Part shown: positions 9,822 through 18,376 of the stretch, piece by piece
How the letters are laid out: every line of letters starts with the position of its first letter
Numbering within the stretch: the first letter of the stretch is position 1
From: HXMU1420-13 sp965249965
GTDB taxonomy: Bacteria; Bacteroidota; Rhodothermia; Balneolales; Balneolaceae
Assembly (NCBI GenBank): GCA_965249965.1
Contig: OZ252262.1
Span: 1,798,001-1,862,000 of the forward strand
Direction of reading: 5' to 3'
Length of the DNA stretch: 64,000 nt
Notes under the pieces: model-generated
What the model was told of the DNA's origin: nothing
Databases searched by the model: none
What the model saw: the letters and a program-made list of their open reading frames with translations, nothing else
Program-made: the position numbers and the translations under genes

Positions 9822-9882
9822 GATGGTTGGTTCGGGTCAGAAGTGAGAGTATTGAATATGAAATTGATTCACAATTAAAAAA

Positions 9883-10545
9883 TCATTTTTCGCTATTCCA
9901 TTCAGCATAAAATTGCTCAAGGTAAGACTGCATGAATTGATGCCGACCTTGAGCGATTTTTCTACCAGTTGTCGTATTCATACGGTCTCTTAACAGTAAT
10001 AATTTCTCGTAAAAGTGATTAATTGTTGGGCCTGTATCTGTTTTATAGTCTTCAAAACTGTCGTGGAGATGCGGGGCCTTTTCAGGATTAAAAAGTTCGC
10101 GGTTTCTGTGCCCTCCGTAAGCAAAAGCTCTAGCAATTCCGATTGCACCAACTGCGTCAAGCCGGTCGGCATCCTGCACAACCTTGCCTTCAATTGTTTG
10201 CATGGGTGTGGCAACATTCGCGCCTTTAAACGATAAATCATTGATAATTTTCTGAACATGATGCGTAACATTTTCAGTTACATTTAACGACACTAACCAT
10301 TCTCCGGCAATTCGTGGACCCACTGAATCATCGCCACCATGGAATTTATGATCGGCTATATCATGAAGTAAAGCTGCAAGCTCAACAATAAAAAGGTCAG
10401 CTTGTTCTTCTTTCCCAAGCGTTAGAGCGGTATTCCGTACACGATGAATATGCCACCAGTCGTGCCCGCTACCTTCTCCTTCCAGTTTATCGCGCACATA
10501 CTGCTCAGTTTTTTGAAGAATCTCTTTCTTTAGAAGGTCAGGCAT
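9883..10545 (-). CDS. HD-domain phosphohydrolase (YedJ-like)
   Basis: This is a roughly 220-residue HD superfamily protein. Early in the chain is GHDWWHIHRVRNTAL, then ALLHDIADHKFHGGDD with the metal-binding HD pair, and later VVQDADRLDAVGAIGIARAF, which supplies the last metal Asp. This is the arrangement of YedJ/YpgQ-type nucleotide pyrophosphatases or phosphohydrolases. The ATG at 10543-10545 is preferred over a TTG two codons upstream. The start overlaps the end of the GH3 gene by 16 bp, so it is translationally coupled as the third gene of a TlpA/GH3/HD operon. The substrate is unknown. Confidence 0.85.
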   Translation of the reverse strand: MPDLLKKEILQKTEQYVRDKLEGEGSGHDWWHIHRVRNTALTLGKEEQADLFIVELAALLHDIADHKFHGGDDSVGPRIAGEWLVSLNVTENVTHHVQKIINDLSFKGANVATPMQTIEGKVVQDADRLDAVGAIGIARAFAYGGHRNRELFNPEKAPHLHDSFEDYKTDTGPTINHFYEKLLLLRDRMNTTTGRKIAQGRHQFMQSYLEQFYAEWNSEK

Positions 10546-11669
10546 GTACAAAGATCTTCAATAACCTCTTTTTTCAGCCTCGAGACTCTCGCCAGCGCGC
10601 TGTCGACCTTGGTCTCAGAAATTCTTCCTTCCGCAATTCCTTTCTGCATAATACCGATGGCACGTTCTGCGATATCTTCTTCATAGACCAAATTATTCGC
10701 GAAAATTAAAATATCCACGCCTGCATTTAGCGATTGTTCGATGGCAGTTTCCAGGCCATATTCGGCTCGGATAGCTTCCATCTGCATATCATCTGAAAAA
10801 ACCACGCCATTAAATCCGAGAGAATCACGAAGAAGTTTCTGAATGGTATTTTCAGATAAAGTTGCAGGCCATAATGAGTCAATATTTGCATTGTAAATAT
10901 GAGCCGTCATTACTGCATTAATCTTTCTTGTTTCGAATAGTTCTTTATATGGTGTAAGTTCATCAGGGCTCCATAATTCAGTAACGTTTGTGATGCCTAG
11001 ATGAGAGTCATCTGCAGAGCTTCCATGTCCCGGAAAATGCTTTAAAACACTTAAAATTCCTTCTTTATCAAACTCATCGAGCACATAGTTAACGTGTTCA
11101 ACAACCTTGTCAGGATCAGAAGAAAAACTTCGCTCATAATTCGCGATCACAGGATTATTCGAATTTAAGTTGACATCCACAACAGGCGCAAAATTAGTGT
11201 TCACTCCAACTACCATAAATTCCTGGGCGATACTACGGGCATAATGTCGGGTGCTGTCTTCGTTATCAAGATTGCCTAAATATGCTGCACTTTTCGTAGC
11301 AGGAAATCCATATCTCTGTTTCAGTCGTGATACCTGACCACCTTCCTGATCGATTGCAATGATAGGGGGAGTTTGCGAATAGGCTACAAGTGCAGAGGAA
11401 AGTTTCAATAATTGATTCGGGTCGACAATGTTACGACCGTACTCTTTAGATTCCACATCATAATCGAATAGAACAACTCCACCCAGATTGTACTCTTTGA
11501 AGTCTTGAACAATCTTGCTTTCCGGTGATATTTCTGCGCCGCGAAACCCAACCACTAAAAGTTGACCTAATTCTTGATTGGTATATTTAGTTATAGGGAG
11601 TTCTTCTGCAGGTTTTGCTGAGCATGCTAATGATACGATCAGCAGACTAAGAACAGAGATTCTACGCAT
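10530..11669 (-). CDS. Glycoside hydrolase family 3 lipoprotein (NagZ-like beta-N-acetylhexosaminidase)
   Basis: This 379-residue protein has an N-terminal lipoprotein signal ending VSLACSA. The GH3 catalytic barrel contains IAIDQEGGQVSRLKQRYGFP, VNTNFAPVVDVN, the hallmark LKHFPGHGSSADDSHLG, and GVVFSDDMQMEAI with the likely nucleophile Asp. Only the N-terminal GH3 domain is present, as in NagZ, but the protein is exported and lipidated instead of cytosolic, pointing to muropeptide or glycan trimming at the envelope. Its ATG shares one base with the stop of the upstream TlpA-like gene, and its 3' end overlaps the HD gene. Confidence 0.87.
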   Translation of the reverse strand: MRRISVLSLLIVSLACSAKPAEELPITKYTNQELGQLLVVGFRGAEISPESKIVQDFKEYNLGGVVLFDYDVESKEYGRNIVDPNQLLKLSSALVAYSQTPPIIAIDQEGGQVSRLKQRYGFPATKSAAYLGNLDNEDSTRHYARSIAQEFMVVGVNTNFAPVVDVNLNSNNPVIANYERSFSSDPDKVVEHVNYVLDEFDKEGILSVLKHFPGHGSSADDSHLGITNVTELWSPDELTPYKELFETRKINAVMTAHIYNANIDSLWPATLSENTIQKLLRDSLGFNGVVFSDDMQMEAIRAEYGLETAIEQSLNAGVDILIFANNLVYEEDIAERAIGIMQKGIAEGRISETKVDSALARVSRLKKEVIEDLCTCLTF

Positions 11670-13138
11670 TAAAGTGAAGCTTTTTGTGATTCTTGATGAA
11701 GCAATAAACTATCTAAAACCTCAGTGAAGTTAAAGGATGGTCGCATATCATTATATCTGACAATATTTCCATCCGGATCGACAAGAATATAAAAAGGAAT
11801 ACCACCGCCTTTGTAAGCTTTAAACGTTTCCTGATTGAAGCCATTTCCGCCGTAAAGTTGAGGCCAGGGGTTTTTAAATCGTTGGATATCTTGACGCCAG
11901 ACCAAACTATCTATTTCTGTTGATATTCCTACAATTTCCAATTGATCACGAGTATACGTTGAATAAATGTCTCTCATTATCGGGAATTCATGTAAGCAGG
12001 GTTGGCACCAGCCGGCCCAAAAATCGAGTAACACAAATTTTCCTAGATAGTCACTCATCGAGTGCAGTTTTCCGTTTTCATCAGCTAAAGTGAATGGAAT
12101 CGCAGGTTCGCCAGGCGAAACGGATTTAATTTCGTTGTAGAACCACTCAATGAACTCAGTAAATTCTGGGTAATTAGCATACTCGGTTAAAAAAGATCTG
12201 TAGCTATCTTCTGCAATATGTAAGGGGATTTCGCCAATTCTTTCTGCAATCAGGAACATCTCTGCATATGCTTTTGCTTTGGGATCTTCAATCACATTTA
12301 AAACTTGCATACGTTTTTCATTTAGCTCATGGTATGCTTCTCTTTTGATATCATATTCAGCTAAATCAGCATTATATTCTGTTTTTACACTATCATAAAT
12401 ACCGAACGTTCTGGCATAATAATGAGTGAAATCTCTAATTCCAGCACGTTGAGCCATTAGTGAAGAATAGCTAAAAAACTCAGAGTTTACAGCTTCATCT
12501 AATATCATTTGGCGTTCTTTGTCAACATCGTAATCCGAAAAAAATCGAGCGTTATATTCAACGGTACGTAGTTTTATCACAAAATCTTCACCGATCGTTT
12601 TCAGATAAATATCATTGAAATTAGTACCCTCTAAATGGTTCTTCGCGATTCTAACTTTCTCAGCACTTAATGCGCGTGCATTATTTGAATTGCCATTTTT
12701 TGATTTCTCCATCTCCGCATTTATAGAAGATTGCAAACCGACCGTTTCATCTAAAAACCTTTGATAGTTTGAATTTGCGTTTTCACCGATGCCTGTTACA
12801 CGGACTTTGCTAGGGAATTCTGATCGTAAAATAGTAACTGATGTATTACCACCGGGCTCAACAAATAACGGATACTTAGTATCCTGAATAGCTAAATAAA
12901 CGATTGTTGGTTTATCAAGAGGAATGGAAATACTAAAATTTGCACCACTAACAGAAACCGGAAATTGGTTTTTTTCAGAGTATTTATAATGTAAAGGCAT
13001 AGCTTCAATATAGAAGTCGGCATCACCTAAGTAATCGATGGTTCCATTAATCACCGCATATTGTTTTGATGAACACGCGCTGGAAATCATGAAAAGTGAA
13101 GCCAGAAGCCATATAAACGCCGTTTTATTATTAGTCAT
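11669..13138 (-). CDS. TlpA/ResA-type thioredoxin lipoprotein with DUF4369-like N-terminus
   Basis: This 489-residue lipoprotein has a signal MISSAC with the lipid Cys at residue 22. A beta-rich DUF4369-like domain (roughly residues 27-115) and a long helical middle follow. The C-terminal thioredoxin domain contains LDFWAGWCQPCLHEFP, with redox Cys378 and Cys381, and the cis-Pro loop GGGIPFYILVD. Such proteins reduce or shuffle disulfides in the periplasm of Bacteroidota. It is the first gene of a three-gene operon (TlpA-like, GH3, HD hydrolase) with 1-16 bp overlaps. The partner substrate is unknown. Confidence 0.87.
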   Translation of the reverse strand: MTNNKTAFIWLLASLFMISSACSSKQYAVINGTIDYLGDADFYIEAMPLHYKYSEKNQFPVSVSGANFSISIPLDKPTIVYLAIQDTKYPLFVEPGGNTSVTILRSEFPSKVRVTGIGENANSNYQRFLDETVGLQSSINAEMEKSKNGNSNNARALSAEKVRIAKNHLEGTNFNDIYLKTIGEDFVIKLRTVEYNARFFSDYDVDKERQMILDEAVNSEFFSYSSLMAQRAGIRDFTHYYARTFGIYDSVKTEYNADLAEYDIKREAYHELNEKRMQVLNVIEDPKAKAYAEMFLIAERIGEIPLHIAEDSYRSFLTEYANYPEFTEFIEWFYNEIKSVSPGEPAIPFTLADENGKLHSMSDYLGKFVLLDFWAGWCQPCLHEFPIMRDIYSTYTRDQLEIVGISTEIDSLVWRQDIQRFKNPWPQLYGGNGFNQETFKAYKGGGIPFYILVDPDGNIVRYNDMRPSFNFTEVLDSLLLHQESQKASL

Positions 13139-13441
13139 TTCTAATGAAATTTTGAGTTAGCAATTCACTCTTTTAGATGTGTAACAATTAGTTAGCTAGA
13201 ATAATTTTAATAGTGAACTAATATTTGAAATTTTTCTTTTTCGGTTTGTAACAAAAGCGTAAAACCGACCTCTTTAAAAGGTAATGACAGCATTAGTAGT
13301 GAAGGGTATTTGCTTCTGTTGTTGGAATTGAATTTTAAAAGGGTATAGAGTACAACCATGCAGTGTAGTTCAAGGTACTGGCTCACCGTTACAATTCCGT
13401 GATAAAATTGTAGTAATCATCACTTTGAACATAGAATAAAC
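13139..13441. other. 303-bp divergent intergenic region
   Basis: This AT-rich region lies between the TlpA-like gene (leftward) and the TPR/anti-sigma-like gene (rightward). I see no open frame of note. It contains the bipartite motif at 13247-13275 that is shared with the peptide-array promoters. It also contains the 14-mer AATTCACTCTTTTA at 13162-13175, which recurs, in the sense direction, in every spacer of the peptide array. The leader from the motif to the ATG is about 165 nt and has no recognised riboswitch. Confidence 0.5.
13247..13275 (+). promoter_or_regulatory. Putative ECF-type promoter upstream of the TPR/anti-sigma-like gene
   Basis: TGTAACAAA at 13247-13255, an 11-base spacer, then GACCTCTTT at 13267-13275. 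The same upstream box, the same 11-base gap and the CTCTT core occur twice before the six-copy peptide array, on the other strand. That identity of spacing is the evidence; control by the nearby ECF sigma is inference. It lies about 165 bp before the ATG at 13442. Confidence 0.5.
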
Positions 13442-14188
13442 ATGATTGAAAATAACGTAAATAAAGATCTGGAGAGAAGAATTGATCTTTATGTCAATGG
13501 AAAACTTACTCAGGAGCAAGTAGATGAACTCTGGGCTGAATTAATTCAGGACGAGTATTATCTAGACTACACAAAAAGTGTTGCCAACCTGAAAGCGGTT
13601 ATTGAAAACGAAAGAACTTCTAAACTTAAGCCACCTACGTATCAATTACGCAAAGTTGCGAGTTATGGAGTTGCAGCCGCTATTGCAATAATCATTGGGG
13701 TTGTAGGTGTGCTCAACTTTAATGGAAATAATACAAGCTCTGATAACTTGTTAGCGGTAGAATGGATAGAATATGATACTTATCGTAGTTCTAACGATTC
13801 TCCGGCAATAACTAACAATGAAATCGTAAAAACTGCTATTCGTCTTGCCAACGATGGTGAGACAGAGGATGCAATCGAGTTATTAGAAAATGAAATAGCA
13901 AAAGAGCAGGATGTAAATGTTCTTGCAGAACTTTCATTAAGTCTTGGATCTATTCAGTATAATAATGGCGATTATTCTAATGCTTTAATCAATTTTAATC
14001 GAGTTATTGAGCAAACAGGCATTAATTCTCTGATCTTAGAAAAAGGATTCTGGTATCTAGCAAACACTCAAATACAACTAGATAACTTAGAAGATGCTGA
14101 GGTTAGTCTTCAGAAAACTCTGGATATTGATGGTCAGTATAGTCGTGTCGCAGAGCGTTATCTCAATGCGTTAAGTAACGCTAGATAG
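13442..14188 (+). CDS. Single-pass membrane protein with cytosolic anti-sigma-like N-terminus and C-terminal TPR repeats
   Basis: This is a 248-residue protein. Residues 1-70 are acidic and helical (LERRIDLYVNGKLTQEQVDEL resembles zinc-less anti-sigma N-termini). One membrane segment spans about residues 73-92 (ASYGVAAAIAIIIGVVGV). The outer part carries TPR-like repeats (LAELSLSLGSIQYNNGDYSNALINF, FWYLANTQIQLDNLEDAEVSL). The layout is that of Bacteroidota anti-sigma/TPR proteins coded near ECF sigma factors and CHAT proteins. It overlaps the convergent CHAT gene by 8 bp. The anti-sigma role is inferred from layout and from the ECF gene at 19163; it is not proven by any signature residue. Confidence 0.6.
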   Translation: MIENNVNKDLERRIDLYVNGKLTQEQVDELWAELIQDEYYLDYTKSVANLKAVIENERTSKLKPPTYQLRKVASYGVAAAIAIIIGVVGVLNFNGNNTSSDNLLAVEWIEYDTYRSSNDSPAITNNEIVKTAIRLANDGETEDAIELLENEIAKEQDVNVLAELSLSLGSIQYNNGDYSNALINFNRVIEQTGINSLILEKGFWYLANTQIQLDNLEDAEVSLQKTLDIDGQYSRVAERYLNALSNAR

Positions 14189-17100
14189 TTTTATTTCTTC
14201 TGATAAAAATACTTATTGAACCAATCATTACAATTAAGATTGGTAATACTAGACCGGCATTGTCCGGTCTTTTTATTATTGGTGAAGGGTCGCCAGTAAG
14301 CATAAAAGCCCCCCAGTAATGAGGATTTGCATTTCCATTTTGCAACAAATGAATCTTAGCATCTCTCATTGCCTGAGATTTACTGGAACCAGCATTTAAT
14401 GATTCATAAAAAACGGAAGCAAATTCGTAGGCTACTTTATCATTCACAGCCCATAAATTAAGAGCCATACTTTTTGCACCAGCATATCTTAAAGCCCTGG
14501 TTATTCCCATAATACCACTACCTTGCAAATAATCTCCAGACCCGGAACTGCACGAATTTAACATTATGAGGTCGTTATTTAAGCGCCGTTCGAATAGTTC
14601 ATAGGCATATAAGGCGTTAACACTAGACTCAGTGTTATTGTCATTTAAATATATGGTACTAAACAAAGGATCTTGTTCTGATACTTCACTGTGTGTTGCA
14701 ATGTGAACAACTTTTGAGCTGACAACTTCATCCAAAAAATTGGATTTAGTAGCTTCGCCTTCAAGGAAAAGGTTTTTATCATCAAAGGCATATAGTTTTT
14801 CAGAAATAGTCCTGATTTCTTGGGCTGCGAAAGGTAGGGTAGGTAAGTATGATTCATCAAAATCTGAAAAATCAGAAATAGCAAATGCAGCCAATTCTGA
14901 GGTGAAACTAGTAGAAAATGCGCGATTTAAATCCTGATACTCCTTTAACGAAGCAAAGTATTCCGTTTGATATTCTTCAATTAAATACGTGGTTGAGCCA
15001 TAGCTAGAAGCATTTACAGGATTTGTAATTGGCAATATTTCTAAAGGTATTCTATATAAATAATTATCTGGAATTACTATTAATGACCCTTTACTCGTAG
15101 ATAGGTGTTCGTTCAATCCTAAAAAATCATAAATCTCAAACAAATCAACCAGGTTCGTTTTTGATAATGCAATTTGATCTGCAACAGAATCAAACAATGC
15201 CTTTTCTGAGCTTTCAAACTCAAGTTTATGTATCTCTATGGTATTACTTATGAGATAACTTACATATAAATAATCACCTACCTCGGTAAAGTGAATGATT
15301 TGCTCATTTTCTGAAAGACTTTGTTGTATTAACCATATCGGACTCTTATCAATTACCCCGTCTTGCCGGATTTTATTCAGGATTTCTTCTCTTTCAGCGG
15401 ATAATTGATCGATTTCATTTTTAATTTCTAACCGTTCAGAGACGTTATTTGCATGAAGGAAGGATTCTCTTAGTGATGTAATCTGCGAATTTAATAACTG
15501 ATCTTTGGCTAAGTCTTCTTCTGATAATCGTTTTGCTCGCAAAATAGGGCTGTTATATAGAGCCGCATCGTTAATAGTCTTAATTTCATCTAGTAACTGA
15601 ATGGCTTCGTAATCATTACCCGTCGCAATCAAAATGTTCAATAAGCTGTTAAAAGCATCAATATATTCATCTTCTTGTACCCAGTAGCCGGTTTGTGTGT
15701 CGATACTTGTTCTTGCCCTTTCTATAACCTGATCGATTACAGGCCGTAAATTTTGATACGCCAACCTATCATCGCCAGACAGAAACTGATACTCGGCCAA
15801 TTGAATGTTATACTTAACAAGCGTCTTAAATGGTAGATTGTCTAATGAATAAAGTTCAATTTCATTCAAATATTCAACGGCTAACTCTAGATTATTTTGT
15901 TCTAAAGCAAGATCAAGAAGCCCAATTAGTGATTCAAGAAAAACACCCGTATTTGAACTATTAGAAGCTAATTCACTGATTGATTGTAATACTTTTTTTG
16001 CTTGTTCTAATGAATCCATCTCAATGTAAATGTCGGAGATGCTAAATTGTGATCTGAAATAATCAAAAAAATTCGTTTCGGGGTTAAATTCTTTTGAAGC
16101 CAACTGAAGTTGAAATAACGCTTTTTCAATATCATTCTCATTTTTCCAATAATACATTCCTGTTATCGCGTTAATTGTTGCGATCTGATAAGTATCATTA
16201 TTTGAAGTAGCTATTTCTCTAGCACTTTCGAGATATCCAAGAGCAGATGAGTAATCACCAATACTAGAATAGTAGAAGTATAAATTACTCAGGATTGTAA
16301 GATTTGCAGAATAATTATCATTGTTTTCAACTTCTTCTAGAGCGTCTAATAAGTACCTTATATATTTATTTTTTTCACCTAATTTTTGATACGAGATACT
16401 TAAATTATTATAGAGAGTAGCTTTATCAACATTGGTAGTAGGGTCGTAATAAAGCTTTTCAAGAATATCTCTGGCTTCTGCAAATTTACCCAGCGAATAT
16501 AAATTAACTCCTTGATCAACTCTTGAATTATCAGCTTCATCAAATAATCCATAATATTCTAGAATTGGTTCAATGATTTTTCTATTTATTTCAAGATTAA
16601 AATCATAACGTCCGATTATATAATGCGAATATGCTAATGCACGGTTATATCGAACTCTTTGGTATACTAATGGAAATAACTTGTCATGTAATATTTGCTC
16701 ATGCATTCTGGAAAATTCATTATTTCTATTTTTTTCAAACAGCAAATAAGCAACATTTGAGATTTGAATTGACTTTTTAATTCCAGTAAGATTATCTAAA
16801 TCAACTTGGTATCGTTGAATTATTTGGTTTTGATCTGGTGCAGAAATAAGAATTTCATCTTGACGATGGTAGAGAATTGCGTTAACAATAAGATCAAAAT
16901 TATCCTCAGGGATATCCGATAATTGTATTGTATCACCATCATTTATTTTTTGAAATAATCTTATGAATTCATTTGGGATATTAAAGGTAGATGAATCAGT
17001 TAGCGACTCATATAAATGATCAGTATTAGTTAAATCTTGTGATTTGATAAGATATACTGAGGCAAATCCATATAATTCATATTGATGAATTACCTCTAAA

Positions 17101-17366
17101 AGTTCATCACTTATGAATTGATTATCACATGAAATTGCTGAAATAATTTTTTTGGGAAGAACAGATGTTGACTGATTTATATGCCGTTGGATAGTATTAG
17201 ATTTATCGCAAGACGCTTTATATAATTCAGTTAATGCCCAGGTGTTTTCAGATAAGTTATTATCATTTTGAATCTCTATCAGATAATAATTTAGTTGGTC
17301 AAGAATGTTGTTTTCAACATTTGGTTGGAAAAGGTTAAATAAAAGCCCAAGTATGAAAATGAACAT
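14181..17366 (-). CDS. TPR-CHAT (caspase-like peptidase) membrane-anchored protein
   Basis: This 1061-residue protein has an N-terminal hydrophobic segment (FIFILGLLFNLF) that reads as a signal peptide or anchor. It is followed by some 600 residues of degenerate TPR repeats, a coiled coil and a C-terminal CHAT domain. The catalytic dyad is visible: HIATHSEV with His892 and LIMLNSCSSGSG with Cys939, followed by the family block GIMGITRALRYAGAKS and the closing PHYWGAFMLTGDPSP. A membrane segment then spans about residues 1037-1056 with a basic end (RRNK). If the N-terminus is a signal, the peptidase faces the periplasm. It starts 54 bp after the last peptide gene on the same strand and is probably in the same transcript. 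Confidence 0.9.
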   Translation of the reverse strand: MFIFILGLLFNLFQPNVENNILDQLNYYLIEIQNDNNLSENTWALTELYKASCDKSNTIQRHINQSTSVLPKKIISAISCDNQFISDELLEVIHQYELYGFASVYLIKSQDLTNTDHLYESLTDSSTFNIPNEFIRLFQKINDGDTIQLSDIPEDNFDLIVNAILYHRQDEILISAPDQNQIIQRYQVDLDNLTGIKKSIQISNVAYLLFEKNRNNEFSRMHEQILHDKLFPLVYQRVRYNRALAYSHYIIGRYDFNLEINRKIIEPILEYYGLFDEADNSRVDQGVNLYSLGKFAEARDILEKLYYDPTTNVDKATLYNNLSISYQKLGEKNKYIRYLLDALEEVENNDNYSANLTILSNLYFYYSSIGDYSSALGYLESAREIATSNNDTYQIATINAITGMYYWKNENDIEKALFQLQLASKEFNPETNFFDYFRSQFSISDIYIEMDSLEQAKKVLQSISELASNSSNTGVFLESLIGLLDLALEQNNLELAVEYLNEIELYSLDNLPFKTLVKYNIQLAEYQFLSGDDRLAYQNLRPVIDQVIERARTSIDTQTGYWVQEDEYIDAFNSLLNILIATGNDYEAIQLLDEIKTINDAALYNSPILRAKRLSEEDLAKDQLLNSQITSLRESFLHANNVSERLEIKNEIDQLSAEREEILNKIRQDGVIDKSPIWLIQQSLSENEQIIHFTEVGDYLYVSYLISNTIEIHKLEFESSEKALFDSVADQIALSKTNLVDLFEIYDFLGLNEHLSTSKGSLIVIPDNYLYRIPLEILPITNPVNASSYGSTTYLIEEYQTEYFASLKEYQDLNRAFSTSFTSELAAFAISDFSDFDESYLPTLPFAAQEIRTISEKLYAFDDKNLFLEGEATKSNFLDEVVSSKVVHIATHSEVSEQDPLFSTIYLNDNNTESSVNALYAYELFERRLNNDLIMLNSCSSGSGDYLQGSGIMGITRALRYAGAKSMALNLWAVNDKVAYEFASVFYESLNAGSSKSQAMRDAKIHLLQNGNANPHYWGAFMLTGDPSPIIKRPDNAGLVLPILIVMIGSISIFIRRNKTI
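14251..14274 (+). terminator. Intrinsic terminator for the TPR/anti-sigma-like gene, inside the CHAT coding sequence
   Basis: AGACCGG, a 6-base loop, CCGGTCT, then TTTTATTATT: a perfect 7-bp GC-rich stem followed by a T-run on the plus strand, 62 bp after the stop of the TPR gene. On the minus strand the same bases encode residues around RPDNAG just before the CHAT protein's C-terminal membrane segment, so the element does double duty. Confidence 0.65.
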
Positions 17367-17420
17367 TCTTTGTCGCCATGATTTTCAAAGACTATAATGT
17401 AGTTAAAAAATTAAGCTCAA

Positions 17421-17621
17421 TCAGATTTTTGGTTTGTGTACGATGGGCTTAGGTCCACAGCAGTTAGCAGCATCGTCGGTCCATGGGAAAGCCGCTTCTT
17501 CGATGGTTACGTCGTCAGTGGGGGCAGGAGCTTCGGTGATCGGAGTTTCGTTTACCGGGGCACAAGCGAAAGAAACGGCAACAAGAGTAAGTAGGGCGAA
17601 TAGAGATTTAACAGATTTCAT
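17421..17621 (-). CDS. Small exported Cys-containing peptide, array copy 1 (last in transcript)
   Basis: This 66-residue protein has a signal peptide ending VAVSFAC with Cys20. SFA before the Cys fits signal peptidase I, and a relaxed lipobox is also possible. A Pro/acidic linker follows, then the motif FPWTDDAANCCGPKP (Cys54, Cys55) and a basic tail with His62. There is no Arg anywhere; mature Lys occurs only at 58, 63 and 65. This copy has Thr35 and is the only one with a TGA stop; the others end TAA. It is 54 bp upstream of the CHAT gene on the same strand. The family is not recognised; a CHAT substrate, metal-binding peptide or secreted effector are all possible. Confidence 0.85.
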   Translation of the reverse strand: MKSVKSLFALLTLVAVSFACAPVNETPITEAPAPTDDVTIEEAAFPWTDDAANCCGPKPIVHKPKI

Positions 17622-17659
17622 GGCGATAGTTGATTGAAGTAGTTGGTTAAAAGAGTGAA

Positions 17660-17860
17660 TTAGATTTTTGGTTTGTGTACGATGGGCTTAGGTCCACAGC
17701 AGTTAGCAGCATCGTCGGTCCACGGGAAAGCCGCTTCTTCGATGGTTACGTCGTCAGCGGGGGCAGGAGCTTCGGTGATCGGAGTTTCGTTTACCGGGGC
17801 ACAAGCGAAAGAAACGGCAACAAGAGTAAGTAGGGCGAACAGAGATTTAACAGATTTCAT
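17660..17860 (-). CDS. Small exported Cys-containing peptide, array copy 2
   Basis: Same 66-residue layout as the other copies: signal to Cys20, linker, CC pair at 54-55, basic tail. It differs from copies 1, 3, 5 and 6 by Ala instead of Thr at residue 35, plus a silent change in the signal region. The signal and the tail are unchanged, so the differences are confined to the linker. Confidence 0.85.
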   Translation of the reverse strand: MKSVKSLFALLTLVAVSFACAPVNETPITEAPAPADDVTIEEAAFPWTDDAANCCGPKPIVHKPKI

Positions 17861-17898
17861 GGCGATAGTTGATTGAAGTAGTTGGTTAAAAGAGTGAA

Positions 17899-18099
17899 TT
17901 AGATTTTTGGTTTGTGTACGATGGGCTTAGGTCCACAGCAGTTAGCAGCATCGTCGGTCCACGGGAAAGCCGCTTCTTCGATGGTTACGTCGTCAGTGGG
18001 GGCAGGAGCTTCGGTGATCGGAGTTTCGTTTACCGGGGCACAAGCGAAAGAAACGGCAACAAGAGTAAGTAGGGCGAATAGAGATTTAACAGATTTCAT
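17899..18099 (-). CDS. Small exported Cys-containing peptide, array copy 3
   Basis: The protein is identical to copies 1, 5 and 6 (Thr35, Glu30, Ile40). The spacer before its start has GATGG where most spacers have GATAG on the plus strand. The encoded CC/His tail is unchanged. Confidence 0.85.
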   Translation of the reverse strand: MKSVKSLFALLTLVAVSFACAPVNETPITEAPAPTDDVTIEEAAFPWTDDAANCCGPKPIVHKPKI

Positions 18100-18137
18100 G
18101 GCGATGGTTGATTGAAGTAGTTGGTTAAAAGAGTGAA

Positions 18138-18338
18138 TTAGATTTTTGGTTTGTGTACGATGGGCTTAGGTCCACAGCAGTTAGCAGCGTCGTCGGTCCA
18201 CGGGAAAGCCGCTTCTTCGACGGTTACGTCGTCAGCAGGGGCAGGAGCATCGGTGATCGGAGTTTCGTTTACCGGGGCACAAGCGAAAGAAACGGCAACA
18301 AGAGTAAGTAGGGCGAATAGAGATTTAACAGATTTCAT
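18138..18338 (-). CDS. Small exported Cys-containing peptide, array copy 4 (most divergent)
   Basis: Same layout, but with three linker changes relative to the majority sequence: Asp30 for Glu, Ala35 for Thr and Val40 for Ile, plus several silent changes. The signal peptide and the CCGPKPIVHKPKI tail are exactly conserved. That pattern, a variable linker with fixed ends, suggests selection on the export signal and the Cys/His tail. Confidence 0.85.
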   Translation of the reverse strand: MKSVKSLFALLTLVAVSFACAPVNETPITDAPAPADDVTVEEAAFPWTDDAANCCGPKPIVHKPKI

Positions 18339-18376
18339 GGCGATAGTTGATTGAAGTAGTTGGTTAAAAGAGTGAA

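Noticed and set aside
17622..17659. Internal promoters in each array spacer (ACTCTTTT resembles the second box)
   Set aside because: The closest upstream match, GTACACAAA, is altered and off by about two bases in spacing, so I do not call promoters there.
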